Assembly: GCF_050286925.1 (NCBI RefSeq)
Contig: NZ_JBFWFX010000007.1
Coordinates: forward strand, 62,001-126,000
Origin: Caloranaerobacter sp050286925
GTDB taxonomy: Bacteria; Bacillota; Clostridia; Tissierellales; Thermohalobacteraceae
Length of the DNA stretch: 64,000 bases
Reading direction: 5' to 3'
The notes beneath the pieces are model-generated. The model was given only the letters and a program-made list of their open reading frames with translations. It was not told the DNA's origin and made no database searches. The translations under genes were made by a program, and so were the position numbers. Shown one piece after another: positions 35,636 through 44,942 of the stretch (the stretch's first letter is position 1; each line of letters opens with the position of its first letter).

Positions 35636-36334
35636 ATGAAAGTTAGAAGGTTGATAGATAGTTTTAATTATGCGGTTTCTGGAATAATTTATACATTAAA
35701 GACTCAAAGGAACATGAAAATACATTTTATTGCTGCTTTTTTAGTATTGTTCCTTAGTCTTTTTTTAAACTTTTCTAGGATGGAATTATTACTGTTGATA
35801 TTTGCTATTTCCCTGGTAATAATTGCCGAGATGATTAATACATCTATTGAAAAAACAATAGATTTGATTACTGATGAGTATCACCCTTTAGCAGAGATCG
35901 CAAAAAATGTTGCAGCAGGTGCAGTATTGATTTCAGCAATAAATTCACTAGTTGTAGCATATTTATTATTATTTGATAGAGTTAATCCTTATACGAGTTT
36001 AATTATTATAAAGATTAAAAATTCACCCGTGCATTTAACTTTTATAAGTATTTTTCTAGTTCTTATAATTACGATATATGTAAAAACATTAACAAATACG
36101 GGTACACCTTTTAAAGGAGGTTTAATTAGTGGACATGCTGCTGTTGCATTTGCTACAGCAACAGCAATAACTTTTATTGGAGGGAATACTTTAGTTGCAA
36201 CATTGAGTTTTTTTATAGCGTTTTTAGTAGGGCAAAGTAGAATAGAAGGGGGGATTCATTCGACTTTTCAGGTATTTTTTGGTGCTTTATTAGGAGTACT
36301 TTTGACAGTATTAGTGTTTCAGTTTATTGGTTAA
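35636..36334 (+). CDS. Diacylglycerol/undecaprenol kinase fused to PAP2 phosphatase
   Basis: A 232-residue membrane fusion protein. Residues 1-120 match DgkA-type kinases (FNYAVSGIIYTLKTQRNMKIH, then EMINTSIEKTIDLI and KNVAAGAVLISAINS). The C-terminal half is a PAP2 phosphatase (SGHAAVAFATA and SRIEGGIHSTFQV). Gram-positive DgkA phosphorylates undecaprenol, and a PAP2 partner could reverse that or act on the pyrophosphate. No strong ribosome site: GTTGGTGTTG is weak, so the start is uncertain (TTG 35624, GTG 35627 or ATG 35636). Confidence 0.88.
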   Translation: MKVRRLIDSFNYAVSGIIYTLKTQRNMKIHFIAAFLVLFLSLFLNFSRMELLLLIFAISLVIIAEMINTSIEKTIDLITDEYHPLAEIAKNVAAGAVLISAINSLVVAYLLLFDRVNPYTSLIIIKIKNSPVHLTFISIFLVLIITIYVKTLTNTGTPFKGGLISGHAAVAFATATAITFIGGNTLVATLSFFIAFLVGQSRIEGGIHSTFQVFFGALLGVLLTVLVFQFIG

Positions 36335-36380
36335 TAATAGTAAGTTAATTGAGAAATAAATATTAGAAAGAGGATGTAAA

Positions 36381-36971
36381 ATGTTAAGAGGGATTAGAAA
36401 CATATTCATAACAGGATTTCTAGTAATATTACCTATAGCTGGAAGTCTTTACATAATGTATTTGTTTTTTAGTTTTATTGATAATCTTTTTAATCTACCT
36501 CTTAAAGGGCTATTAGGTATTGAAGTTCCTGGTGTTGGAGTTATATTAACTTTTACTATTATTTTTGTAATAGGAGTTATAGCAAGAAATTATTTTGGTA
36601 AGAGAATATTGCACTTTACAGAGAAAATTATTATAAAAATTCCATTAGTTAAAACTATTTATATTTCAATTAAACAAATTGTAGATACATTGTTTTTAAA
36701 GAAAAATGAGGCTTTTAAAAAAGCTGTTTTAGTTGAATATCCTAAAGAAGGAGTATATACTGTAGGATTTATAACATCAGAAGCGCCAAAAGAAATATCT
36801 GAAAAGACAAAAACTGAATGTATAAGTTTATTTATACCAACTACACCAAATCCAACTTCAGGTATGTTTATTATAGTTCCTAAAAATAAAGTTATTTATT
36901 TAGATATGGATGTAGAGGAAGCTATAAAGCTAATTGTATCTGGTGGGCTAGTAACTCCAGAAACGAGGTAA
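36381..36971 (+). CDS. DUF502 family membrane protein
   Basis: A 196-residue membrane protein of the DUF502 family. Two N-terminal hydrophobic segments (about residues 8-32 and 52-72), then a soluble part with IPLVKTIYISIKQIVDTL and IPTTPNPTSGMFIIVPK, which are the family hallmarks. No function is known. GAGGATG lies upstream. It sits between the kinase-phosphatase fusion and a lipoprotein gene, not part of the strictly conserved core order. Confidence 0.85.
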   Translation: MLRGIRNIFITGFLVILPIAGSLYIMYLFFSFIDNLFNLPLKGLLGIEVPGVGVILTFTIIFVIGVIARNYFGKRILHFTEKIIIKIPLVKTIYISIKQIVDTLFLKKNEAFKKAVLVEYPKEGVYTVGFITSEAPKEISEKTKTECISLFIPTTPNPTSGMFIIVPKNKVIYLDMDVEEAIKLIVSGGLVTPETR

Positions 36972-36990
36972 ATATTGAGGAGGAATTAAA

Positions 36991-38100
36991 ATGCACAAGA
37001 GAATTGGTTTATTTTTAATAGTAATAGTTGTATTGATAAGTTCGCTATTTGGATGTACTCAAAAAAATGCAACTGATCCAAAACCTACTATAGCTAAAGA
37101 AGAAAATAATAATGAAGATAAAAAAATACAAGAAGATACTAAAGAAAATGAAGAAAATATAATAAATGATGAGGATGATAATAATACTAATAAAGCAGAT
37201 GATTTAATACAATCACCATTGAGTGGCATTTATGCTCTAAAAGAAAAAGTTTTAAGAAGACCTGTAGCGGTAATGTATGATAATCATCCAGGAGCTAGAT
37301 GGCAGTCAGGTATAAGTCAAGCTGAGATAGTTTATGAGTTTTTGGTAGAAGGTAATTACACTAGATATATGGCTTTGTTTTTAATAAATGAACCAGAGCT
37401 TATAGGTCCTGTCAGAAGTGCGAGACCTTATTTTATAACTACATTGTTAGAATACGACCCTGTATATGTAAGGTGTGGGGGAAGTGAAGCTGCAAAAGCA
37501 GATGTAAAGAAATTAAAGATAGCAGATATAGATGCTTTGACTAGTTCTAAAAAAGTTTTCTGGAGATATAATAAGACAGGTAAAAGAAAGCCACATGACT
37601 TATATACAAGTATGGAAGTTATTAGAAAAACACAAAAAGAACGTAAATATAGACTTAAAGGTAATTTCGAAGCATTTGAATTTAATAAAGAAGATACTGA
37701 TTTAGATGGCATTCAAGCTAATACTGTTAAAATAGAATATTTCAAAAATAATACTACTAAATATGTTTATGATGAAGAAAATAGAGTATATAAAAGATAT
37801 AAAGATGGTAAGCTTCATATAGATGAATTAGATAAAAGTATTGTAACAGCTAAGAACATAATTATACAAAGAGCAAAGACTAAAGTAATAGATAGTTATG
37901 GTAGACTTGCTATTGAGCTTGTAGGCAAAGGTAAGGGTATTTATATTACTAATGGAAAAGCTATAGATATAGTTTGGGAGAAAAAAACTAGGGGAAGTAA
38001 GACTTTATATTTCGACTTATCAGGTAATAGAATAAAATTAAATCCAGGTAATACTTGGATTCAAGTAGTTAAACCTAATACTAAAGTAACTATTGAATAG
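36991..38100 (+). CDS. DUF3048 lipoprotein (YerB-like)
   Basis: A 369-residue lipoprotein with lipobox LFGC, an acidic low-complexity linker (about residues 30-75, Glu/Asn/Asp rich) and a DUF3048 domain. Domain features are RRPVAVMYDNHPGARWQSGI, EIVYEFLVEGNYTRYMALF and GPVRSARPYFI. The B. subtilis relative is YerB, of unknown role. It ends with a second, beta-rich region. The gene is 20 bases after the DUF502 gene and 12 before cdd. Confidence 0.88.
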   Translation: MHKRIGLFLIVIVVLISSLFGCTQKNATDPKPTIAKEENNNEDKKIQEDTKENEENIINDEDDNNTNKADDLIQSPLSGIYALKEKVLRRPVAVMYDNHPGARWQSGISQAEIVYEFLVEGNYTRYMALFLINEPELIGPVRSARPYFITTLLEYDPVYVRCGGSEAAKADVKKLKIADIDALTSSKKVFWRYNKTGKRKPHDLYTSMEVIRKTQKERKYRLKGNFEAFEFNKEDTDLDGIQANTVKIEYFKNNTTKYVYDEENRVYKRYKDGKLHIDELDKSIVTAKNIIIQRAKTKVIDSYGRLAIELVGKGKGIYITNGKAIDIVWEKKTRGSKTLYFDLSGNRIKLNPGNTWIQVVKPNTKVTIE

Positions 38101-38111
38101 GAGGTAAACTT

Positions 38112-38522
38112 ATGGACAAAAGACAACTTATAAAAAAAGCGTTAGAAGCAAAAGAAAAATCTTATGCACCATATTCAAATTTTCATGTAGGAGCAGCGTT
38201 ATTGACGAAAGATGGAAAAATTTATACAGGTTGCAACATAGAATCTGCTTCATATACTCCAACTAATTGTGCAGAAAGAACTGCTATATTTAAAGCTGTA
38301 TCTGAAGGAGATAGAGAGTTTGTAGCAATAGCAATAGTTGGAGATTCTAAAACGTATACTTATCCTTGTGGTGTATGCAGACAAGTTATAAGGGAATTTG
38401 GTAAAAATATAAAAATTATTGTTGCAAAATCTGAAGATGATTATAAAGAATATGATTTAGAAGAGCTATTTCCTCACAGCTTTGGTCCTGAAGATTTAAA
38501 TGTTGAAACTGGGAGGGAATAA
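38112..38522 (+). CDS. cdd: Cytidine deaminase
   Basis: A 136-residue homotetrameric-type cytidine deaminase of pyrimidine salvage. The catalytic glutamate lies in CAERTAIFKA, and PCGVCRQVI gives the other two zinc cysteines, a standard C/H-A-E plus PCxxC set. It is one base from era, which begins right after its stop. Confidence 0.96.
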   Translation: MDKRQLIKKALEAKEKSYAPYSNFHVGAALLTKDGKIYTGCNIESASYTPTNCAERTAIFKAVSEGDREFVAIAIVGDSKTYTYPCGVCRQVIREFGKNIKIIVAKSEDDYKEYDLEELFPHSFGPEDLNVETGRE

Positions 38523-38523
38523 T

Positions 38524-39411
38524 ATGGGTTATAAATCAGGTTTTGTATCAGTAATTGGAAGACCTAATGTCGGTAAATCAACTTTATTAAATTGTATTGT
38601 AGGAGAAAAAGTAAGTATTATTTCAAATAAACCTCAAACGACTAGAAACAAAATACAATGCGTTTATACAGGAGATGATTATCAAGTAATATTTTTAGAT
38701 ACACCTGGTATTCATAAACCTAAAAATAAATTAGGGGAGTACATGGTAAAGGTAGCTAAAGATACACTTAATGAAGTAGATGTTGTAGTTTTAATGGTCG
38801 ATAATAGTTTGAAAATTGGACCTGGGGATAAATATATTTTAGAGCAAATAAAGAATGTAAAAACACCAAAAATATTATTAATAAATAAAATTGATAAAAT
38901 AAAGAGTAGTGATATAGATATTATAGTTGAAAATTATAAGAGTATAGGTATTTTTGAAGAGATAATTCCTATTTCAGCACTAAATGGTGTTGGTATAGGT
39001 AAGTTTCTTGAAATTATTAAGGAATATTTACCTGAGGGACCTAAGTACTTCCCAGATGATATGATCACTGATCAACCTGAAAGATTAATTATTGCTGAAA
39101 TCATCAGAGAAAAAGCACTTCATAATCTAGAACAAGAAGTTCCACATGGGATTGCTGTAGAAATTGATTTAATAAGAAAAAGAGAAGATAAAGATATTGT
39201 AGATGTAAATGCTACAATATATTGCGAAAAAGAGTCTCATAAAGGTATAATAATTGGTAAGGGTGGGAAAAAATTAAAAACAATAGGTAAAGAGGCTCGA
39301 ATTGATATTGAAAGATTGTTAGGTAGTAAGGTTTATCTTGACATATGGGTTAAAGTAAAGAAAGACTGGAGAGAAAAAGAAAATCTTTTGAGGCAGCTTG
39401 GTTACAAGTAG
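38524..39411 (+). CDS. era: GTPase Era
   Basis: A 295-residue GTPase that binds the 3' end of 16S rRNA and controls 30S assembly. G1 GRPNVGKST, G3 DTPGIH and G4 NKID are present, and the C-terminal KH domain holds GIIIGKGGKKLKTIG. ATG 38524 follows GGGAGGG within the end of cdd, so translation is probably coupled. Confidence 0.97.
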   Translation: MGYKSGFVSVIGRPNVGKSTLLNCIVGEKVSIISNKPQTTRNKIQCVYTGDDYQVIFLDTPGIHKPKNKLGEYMVKVAKDTLNEVDVVVLMVDNSLKIGPGDKYILEQIKNVKTPKILLINKIDKIKSSDIDIIVENYKSIGIFEEIIPISALNGVGIGKFLEIIKEYLPEGPKYFPDDMITDQPERLIIAEIIREKALHNLEQEVPHGIAVEIDLIRKREDKDIVDVNATIYCEKESHKGIIIGKGGKKLKTIGKEARIDIERLLGSKVYLDIWVKVKKDWREKENLLRQLGYK

Positions 39412-39540
39412 TTCTGAAAAGCCACTTTTTAAAGCCACGTTTTGTTTCTATTTTTCCTTCAATACTATAATTTTCAAAGAATAAAATACATTATATTAAC
39501 CACAATATTACACATAGAGAACATTGGGGAGGGGCATAAA

Positions 39541-39678
39541 ATGTTAAGAAACGAAATGTGGAGGGTTTTTCAGGCTACAGGTAACATAAATGCTTTTATT
39601 TATTGTAAAGAATGTGAGGAAATTGATTTAAAGCAAAAGAAAAATAAATGTAACGAGGAAATTAGAACTGTTATATAG
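39541..39678 (+). CDS. YqzL-like small protein
   Basis: A 45-residue protein. The start MWRVFQATGNINAFIYCKE matches the YqzL family, which encodes a very short protein between era and recO in Bacillota. The role is unknown. ATG 39541 follows GGGGAGGGG; the longer open frame from 39442 has no site and no family match. recO begins nine bases after the stop. Confidence 0.72.
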   Translation: MLRNEMWRVFQATGNINAFIYCKECEEIDLKQKKNKCNEEIRTVI

Positions 39679-39687
39679 AGGTGTATA

Positions 39688-40434
39688 ATGCTATTAAGTG
39701 TTGAGGGAATAGTTTTACGTGAAATTAAATACCATGAGTGGGATAAAATACTTACAATATATACAAGGGAAAATGGCAAGATTCAGGCTATAGCTAAAAG
39801 TGCGAGAAGGCAAAGAAGTCCTTTAATATCTTGTTCTCAAGTTTTTAGCTATAGCAGGTTTATTTTGTATAAAGGTAAGAATTTTTATCATATAAATAGT
39901 GGTGAAATAATAGATACATTTTACTCATTGAGGGAAGATATATATAAATTAGCGTATGCAACATACTTTCTTGAACTTGTAGATTGTGCGACAATTGAAG
40001 AATATCCAATTCCCATTTTATTTGATTTACTTATTAAAACATTAAGGGTTTTAGAAAACTCAAAAGATAATTATTCAAAGTTAGCTCGTGCTTTTGAATT
40101 AAAATATATAAGTTTTATTGGATATAAACCAAATTTGAAAACTTGTGTTTTGTGCAATAATAAACCTAATGATAATGCTATATTTAGTATAAAAAATGGT
40201 GGTATTCTTTGCGAAAAGTGTAAACAAAAAGATTATGAAGGGTATATTATAAGTAAGGACGTTTTAAAAGCTATGGAGTTTCTTATGTATACTGAGCTTG
40301 ATAAGTTAGATAAAATGGTAATAGATAACGATACTATGATTAAACTAAAAGAAATTATAATAAATTATTTAAAGGAATATATTGATAGAAAGAGTTTCAA
40401 ATCTCTTGATTTTTTGAATTCTATTGAAGAATAA
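39688..40434 (+). CDS. recO: DNA repair protein RecO
   Basis: A 248-residue mediator that loads RecA on SSB-coated DNA with RecF and RecR. The N-terminal OB-fold has EGIVLREIKYHEWDKILTIYT and SARRQRSPL. The C-terminal zinc finger is CVLCNNKP with CEKC. Weak ribosome site (GAGGTG). It follows yqzL in the conserved order. Confidence 0.95.
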   Translation: MLLSVEGIVLREIKYHEWDKILTIYTRENGKIQAIAKSARRQRSPLISCSQVFSYSRFILYKGKNFYHINSGEIIDTFYSLREDIYKLAYATYFLELVDCATIEEYPIPILFDLLIKTLRVLENSKDNYSKLARAFELKYISFIGYKPNLKTCVLCNNKPNDNAIFSIKNGGILCEKCKQKDYEGYIISKDVLKAMEFLMYTELDKLDKMVIDNDTMIKLKEIIINYLKEYIDRKSFKSLDFLNSIEE

Positions 40435-40449
40435 TGGAGGGATGGTTTT

Positions 40450-40929
40450 ATGGAAATAACATTAGAAAAAATTGATTTACTTAGAGAGAGGACAGGAGTT
40501 AGTTATAAAGAGGCTAAAGAGATATTAGAAAAATGCAATGGAGATGTTGTAGAAGCTCTAATATATATAGAAGAAAATCGAAAATCATGGCCGCAAAACA
40601 TTGGTAATATAGGTGATGAAATATTAGAAAAGATAAGAGAATCAATAAGGAAAGGTAATGTAACTAAGATACTACTCAAAAAAGATGGAGAAACAATAAT
40701 GAATATTCCTGTTACAGCAGGAGCTATTGGCGCTTTATTAGCTCCGCCTGCAACTATTTTTGGATTAACAGCTGCATTTTTATCAAAGTGTACTATAGAG
40801 ATAGTAAAGGAAAATGGAGAAGTAGTGAAGATAAATGATTTAGCAGAGAAAACTCTTGAGAATGTAAAAAAAGTTGCAAGAAGAGATCAAAAAGAAGAAT
40901 CTGGTGCTGAAGATAATACACAAGAATAA
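40450..40929 (+). CDS. DUF4342 protein with UBA-like domain
   Basis: A 159-residue protein. Residues 1-45 form a UBA-like helix bundle of the EF-Ts N-terminal kind (LRERTGVSYKEAKEILEKCNGDVVEALIYI). The rest is a DUF4342 domain with a hydrophobic hairpin (TAGAIGALLAPPATIFGLTAAFL). Function unknown; a membrane role is possible. AATGGAGGG precedes the ATG, 15 bases after recO. It ends just before the T-box promoter. Confidence 0.82.
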   Translation: MEITLEKIDLLRERTGVSYKEAKEILEKCNGDVVEALIYIEENRKSWPQNIGNIGDEILEKIRESIRKGNVTKILLKKDGETIMNIPVTAGAIGALLAPPATIFGLTAAFLSKCTIEIVKENGEVVKINDLAEKTLENVKKVARRDQKEESGAEDNTQE

Positions 40930-40931
40930 TA

Positions 40932-40960
40932 TTGACAAACAAATAATAATTTGCTAAATT
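40932..40960 (+). promoter_or_regulatory. Promoter of the glyQS T-box
   Basis: TTGACA, a 17-base spacer, TAAATT. Transcription would start about 10 bases before stem I. Confidence 0.8.
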
Positions 40961-40977
40961 ATGTTTAACAAAAGCAT

Positions 40978-41175
40978 AAAAATGCTATGATGAAGAGGAG
41001 TAGTCAATAGGCATTATTTAAGCGAGCTGGGGACGGTGGGAGCCCAGTATAATCCGTTGATGAAGGGCGCTTCTGAGCATTTTTTTAAAGAGGATGCCAA
41101 ATGGCATCAAATAGGGTGGAACCGCGGAAGGAACCTTTCGTCCCTATGTCTTATGGGGATGAAAGGTTTTTTTAG
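40978..41175 (+). ncRNA. T-box leader, glycine specifier
   Basis: Stem I is closed by AAAATGCT (40978-40985) and AGCATTTT (41076-41083). GAGGAGTAGTC gives the internal loop, and the specifier GGC (Gly) is at 41066-41068. AGGGTGGAACCGCGG (41113-41127) is the conserved T-box, followed by a terminator stem at about 41132-41173 with a T-run. Uncharged tRNA-Gly would stabilise the antiterminator and switch on glyQS. Confidence 0.95.
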
Positions 41176-41245
41176 GTAATTGGACATTGTGGTATTTGTA
41201 AACTAGTGGAAGGTTTGAATAATTAAAATACAGGGAGGAATGATA

Positions 41246-42133
41246 ATGAAGTTTCAAGATTTGATAATGACTCTGCTAAAATATTGGGGAGATAAAGGAT
41301 GCATAATTGTTCAGCCGTACGATATTGAAAAAGGCGCAGGAACAATGAATCCACAAACATTTTTAAGGGCATTAGGACCAGAACCTTGGAAGGTAGCATA
41401 TGTTGAGCCTTCAAGAAGACCGGCAGACGCTAGATATGGTGAAAATCCTAATAGAGTATATCAACACCATCAACTTCAAGTTATATTAAAACCATCTCCA
41501 GATAATGTTCAAGAACTGTATTTAGAAAGTCTTAAAGCTATAGGTATTGATCCATTAAAGCACGATATTAGGTTTGTTGAAGATAATTGGGAAGCTCCAA
41601 CTTTAGGTGCTTGGGGTTTAGGATGGGAAGTTTGGCTAGATGGTATGGAAATTACACAGTTTACATATTTCCAACAAATAGGCAGTATAAATTGTGAATT
41701 AGAATCTGCTGAAATAACTTATGGACTAGAAAGAATTGCAATGTATTTACAAGATGTTGACAATATTTTTGATATTGAATGGGTAGATGGAGTAAAGTAT
41801 GGTGAAATTTTTAAGCAAGCTGAATATGAGCATTCTGTATATAGTTTCGAAGAAGCTGATATAAATGTGCTTTTAAATTTATTTAATACATACGAAGAAC
41901 AGGCTAAAAAATTAATAGAAAAAGGACTTGTTTTACCAGCTTATGATTTTGTCTTAAAATGTTCACATACTTTTAACGTATTAGATGCTAGAGGTGCTAT
42001 TAGCGTGGCAGAGAGAACTAATTATATTGGAAGAGTTAGGAATTTAGCTAAACTTGTAGCAGCAAAATATATTGAAAAAAGAAAAGAGCTTGGATTTCCG
42101 CTATTAAAAGGAGGTGCTAGAAATGACATATAA
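41246..42133 (+). CDS. glyQ: Glycine-tRNA ligase alpha subunit
   Basis: A 295-residue alpha subunit of the alpha2-beta2 glycyl-tRNA synthetase, which carries the class II catalytic core. The start MKFQDLIMTLLKYW and the run GCIIVQPYDIEKGAGTMNP are family signatures. CAGGGAGG gives spacing seven to ATG 41246; the in-frame ATG at 41240 is too near. It overlaps glyS by 11 bases. Controlled by the T-box 70 bases upstream. Confidence 0.98.
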   Translation: MKFQDLIMTLLKYWGDKGCIIVQPYDIEKGAGTMNPQTFLRALGPEPWKVAYVEPSRRPADARYGENPNRVYQHHQLQVILKPSPDNVQELYLESLKAIGIDPLKHDIRFVEDNWEAPTLGAWGLGWEVWLDGMEITQFTYFQQIGSINCELESAEITYGLERIAMYLQDVDNIFDIEWVDGVKYGEIFKQAEYEHSVYSFEEADINVLLNLFNTYEEQAKKLIEKGLVLPAYDFVLKCSHTFNVLDARGAISVAERTNYIGRVRNLAKLVAAKYIEKRKELGFPLLKGGARNDI

Positions 42134-44204
42134 ATATCTACTGGAGATAGGTGTAGAAGAAATACCTGCAAGATTTATGGAGCAAACGATTAGTCAATTA
42201 AGAGAGAGGTTTGAAAATTTGTTTAAAGATGAAAGAGTAGATTTCGAAGATATTAAAGTTTATGGTACGCCGAGAAGATTGGTTGCTATTATATATGGAC
42301 TTAATGAAAAGCAAGAAGATTTACATGAATTAGTGAAAGGACCTGCTAAGAGAATTGCATATGACAAAGACGGTAATCCGACGAAAGCACTAATTGGTTT
42401 TTCTAAGGGACAGGGAGTTAGTCCAGAAGATGTTATTATAAAAGAATATAATGGAGAAGATTATGTATATGTAAATAAAATTGTAGAAGGAAAAAATATT
42501 AGAGAAGTACTTAAGGATAAAGTACCTACTCTTATAAAGTCTATAAATTTCCCTAAGTCTATGAGATGGGGAGGAAAAAGCTTTAGATTTGCTAGACCTA
42601 TAAGATGGATAGTATCAATATTAGAAAATGAGATTATAGAATTTGATTTAGATGGTATTCTAGTGTCAAATAGAACAAAAGGGCATAGATTCTTAGGTAA
42701 AAAGGACATAGAGATTAGCAATGTAGATGAATATATTGATAAGTTAAGAGAAAATTATGTTATTGTTGACCAAGAGGAAAGAAAAAATTTAATAAAACAT
42801 GGCTGTGATAGATTAGTTAAAAGTAAAGGTGGAAATATATTGGAAGATTCAGAACTTTTAGAGGAGCTAACATATATAGTTGAGTATCCAACACCTTTAT
42901 TAGGTAGGATTAAAGAAGAATATTTAAAACTACCTATGGAAGTTATTACTACTCCGATGAAAGAACATCAAAGGTATTATCCTGTTGTAGATGATAAGGG
43001 TAGATTGATGTCATACTTTGTTGCAGTTAGAAATGGTAATGAAGAATATCTAGATATTGTTACAAAAGGTAACGAAAAAGTATTAGAAGCGAGACTTGAA
43101 GACGCTAAATTCTTCTATAACGAAGATATAAAAAGACCTCTAGAGGATTATGTAGAAGAACTTAAAAATATTGTTTTTCAAGATAAATTAGGAACTATGT
43201 ATGAGAAAACTACTAGACTTGTAGAATTAGTGGAAAGAATAAGTGAATATTTAGAAGTAGGAGAAGAAACTAAAAAAGATGTAAAGAGAGCTGCTTATCT
43301 TTCAAAAGCTGACTTGGTAACTAAAATGGTTTATGAGTTTACTGAATTACAGGGAATTATGGGTAGAGAATATGGTAAAATATCTGGCGAAAATGAAATA
43401 GTTAGTTTGGCTATTTATGAGCATTATTTGCCTAGGTTTGCAAATGATGAATTGCCTACAACTACTGCTGGTGCTATATTAAGTATAGCTGATAAAATCG
43501 ATACAATAGCAGGTTGTTTTGCAATTGGCATACAACCAACGGGTTCTCAAGACCCATACGGATTGAGAAGACAATCACTTGGTATAATTAATATAATATT
43601 GGATAAAAATTTACACATTTCGTTAGGGGAATTTATTGATTATGCATTATCTATATATAAAGATTCAAAAGGATTGGAGTTTGATAAAGAAAAAGTAAAA
43701 GAAGAAATATTAGATTTCTTTAAAATAAGAATAAAAAATCTATTTATAGAAATGGGTATAAGATATGATGTAGTAGATGCAGTTATATCTACTGGTTTAG
43801 ATAATATAACTGAGCTCTATATTAGGGCAGAAGAACTTAATAAATGGATAAACAAAGAAGAATTAGGTGAGATTATAGCTGCTTTTAATAGAGTTACTAA
43901 ATTGGCTAAAAAGGCAAGTTCTGATATTGTTAATGAGGAGTTGTTGACTGAAGATAAGGAACGTGATTTATATAGAGTTTATATTAGTATAAAAGATAAA
44001 GTTGATGAGTATCTAAGAGAAAGAGAGTATGACAGAGCTTTAGATACCCTTATCGACTTGAAAGAGCCAATAGATAATTTCTTTGATAATGTTATGGTTA
44101 TGGTTGAGGATGAAGATATGAAAAATAATAGGTTAGGTTTAATTAAGAAAATATCAGATATGATGCTTTCGATCTGTGACTTATCAAAAATTGTTATAAA
44201 ATAA
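42123..44204 (+). CDS. glyS: Glycine-tRNA ligase beta subunit
   Basis: A 693-residue beta subunit of glycyl-tRNA synthetase, which binds tRNA-Gly. It begins LLEIGVEEIPARFM and includes KEHQRYYPVVD and a DALR-like anticodon-binding domain at the C-terminus. ATG 42123 follows AAGGAGGTG; GTG 42114 is inside that ribosome site and was rejected. Ends in a short hairpin. Confidence 0.98.
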   Translation: MTYKYLLEIGVEEIPARFMEQTISQLRERFENLFKDERVDFEDIKVYGTPRRLVAIIYGLNEKQEDLHELVKGPAKRIAYDKDGNPTKALIGFSKGQGVSPEDVIIKEYNGEDYVYVNKIVEGKNIREVLKDKVPTLIKSINFPKSMRWGGKSFRFARPIRWIVSILENEIIEFDLDGILVSNRTKGHRFLGKKDIEISNVDEYIDKLRENYVIVDQEERKNLIKHGCDRLVKSKGGNILEDSELLEELTYIVEYPTPLLGRIKEEYLKLPMEVITTPMKEHQRYYPVVDDKGRLMSYFVAVRNGNEEYLDIVTKGNEKVLEARLEDAKFFYNEDIKRPLEDYVEELKNIVFQDKLGTMYEKTTRLVELVERISEYLEVGEETKKDVKRAAYLSKADLVTKMVYEFTELQGIMGREYGKISGENEIVSLAIYEHYLPRFANDELPTTTAGAILSIADKIDTIAGCFAIGIQPTGSQDPYGLRRQSLGIINIILDKNLHISLGEFIDYALSIYKDSKGLEFDKEKVKEEILDFFKIRIKNLFIEMGIRYDVVDAVISTGLDNITELYIRAEELNKWINKEELGEIIAAFNRVTKLAKKASSDIVNEELLTEDKERDLYRVYISIKDKVDEYLREREYDRALDTLIDLKEPIDNFFDNVMVMVEDEDMKNNRLGLIKKISDMMLSICDLSKIVIK

Positions 44205-44211
44205 CTATAAT

Positions 44212-44241
44212 AAAGTCCACCAATTGGTGGGCTTTATCTTA
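44212..44241 (+). terminator. Possible terminator of glyQS
   Basis: AAAGTCCACC and GGTGGGCTTT around AATT, followed by ATCTT. The T-run is poor, so read-through is likely. Confidence 0.5.
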
Positions 44242-44288
44242 AGAATACAATTTGATAAAATATAGTAAATATTTCTGTTTGAAAAGAG

Positions 44289-44930
44289 GTGAGTGTTATT
44301 CAGTATACTGAAAGGCAAAATCAGATAATTGATATAGTTAAGAAAAATCAGCCTATAACAAGTGAAGCGATTGCAAAAAAATTAAATTTAACTAGAGCTA
44401 CTCTTAGACCAGATTTAGCTATACTTACAATGTCAGGTATTTTAGAAGCTAGACCTAAAGTGGGTTATTTCTATTCTGGTAAATCCAATTTAGATTTTTA
44501 TAAAGATTATATAAAAGAAATTAAAGTAGACGATATTAAGTCTTTGCCTGTTGTTGTTGATGAATCAACTACAGTTTATGATGCTATAGTAACTCTTTTT
44601 TTAGAAGATGTAGGAACGGTTTATGTAGTTTCAAAAGGATTGCTTGCAGGAGTAGTTTCAAGAAAGGATTTTCTTAAGAGTGCTATAGGTGGAGTAGATA
44701 TAAATAAAATACCTGTTGGAGTAATAATGACCAGGATGCCTAATATAATTGTTGCAAAACCAGAAGAAAGCATTATTGAAGCTGCTGAGAAAATTATAGA
44801 GCATCAAGTTGATAGCCTTCCTGTAGTAGAAGATGCTGAGATTGATGGAGTTAAAGGATATAAAGTTGTAGGTAGAATTTCAAAAACAAATATTACAAAA
44901 ATATTTGTTGATTTAGTAAAAAATCGTTAA
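44289..44930 (+). CDS. CcpN-like transcription regulator with CBS domains
   Basis: A helix-turn-helix (residues 10-65, RQNQIIDIVKKNQPITSEAIAKKL in part) followed by two CBS domains (TVYDAIVTLFLEDVGTVYVV and SIIEAAEKIIEHQVDSLPVV). This is the CcpN (YqzB) plan, a repressor of gluconeogenic genes in Bacillus. The frame opens at GTG 44289, and the residues MSVIQYTERQ match the family start. The best ribosome site, AGAGGTGAG (44286-44293), overlaps that GTG, which leaves ATT 44298 as another possible start. It is 12 bases before ppsR, a normal pairing. Confidence 0.85.
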   Translation: MSVIQYTERQNQIIDIVKKNQPITSEAIAKKLNLTRATLRPDLAILTMSGILEARPKVGYFYSGKSNLDFYKDYIKEIKVDDIKSLPVVVDESTTVYDAIVTLFLEDVGTVYVVSKGLLAGVVSRKDFLKSAIGGVDINKIPVGVIMTRMPNIIVAKPEESIIEAAEKIIEHQVDSLPVVEDAEIDGVKGYKVVGRISKTNITKIFVDLVKNR

Positions 44931-44942
44931 GGGGGTAGTTGA

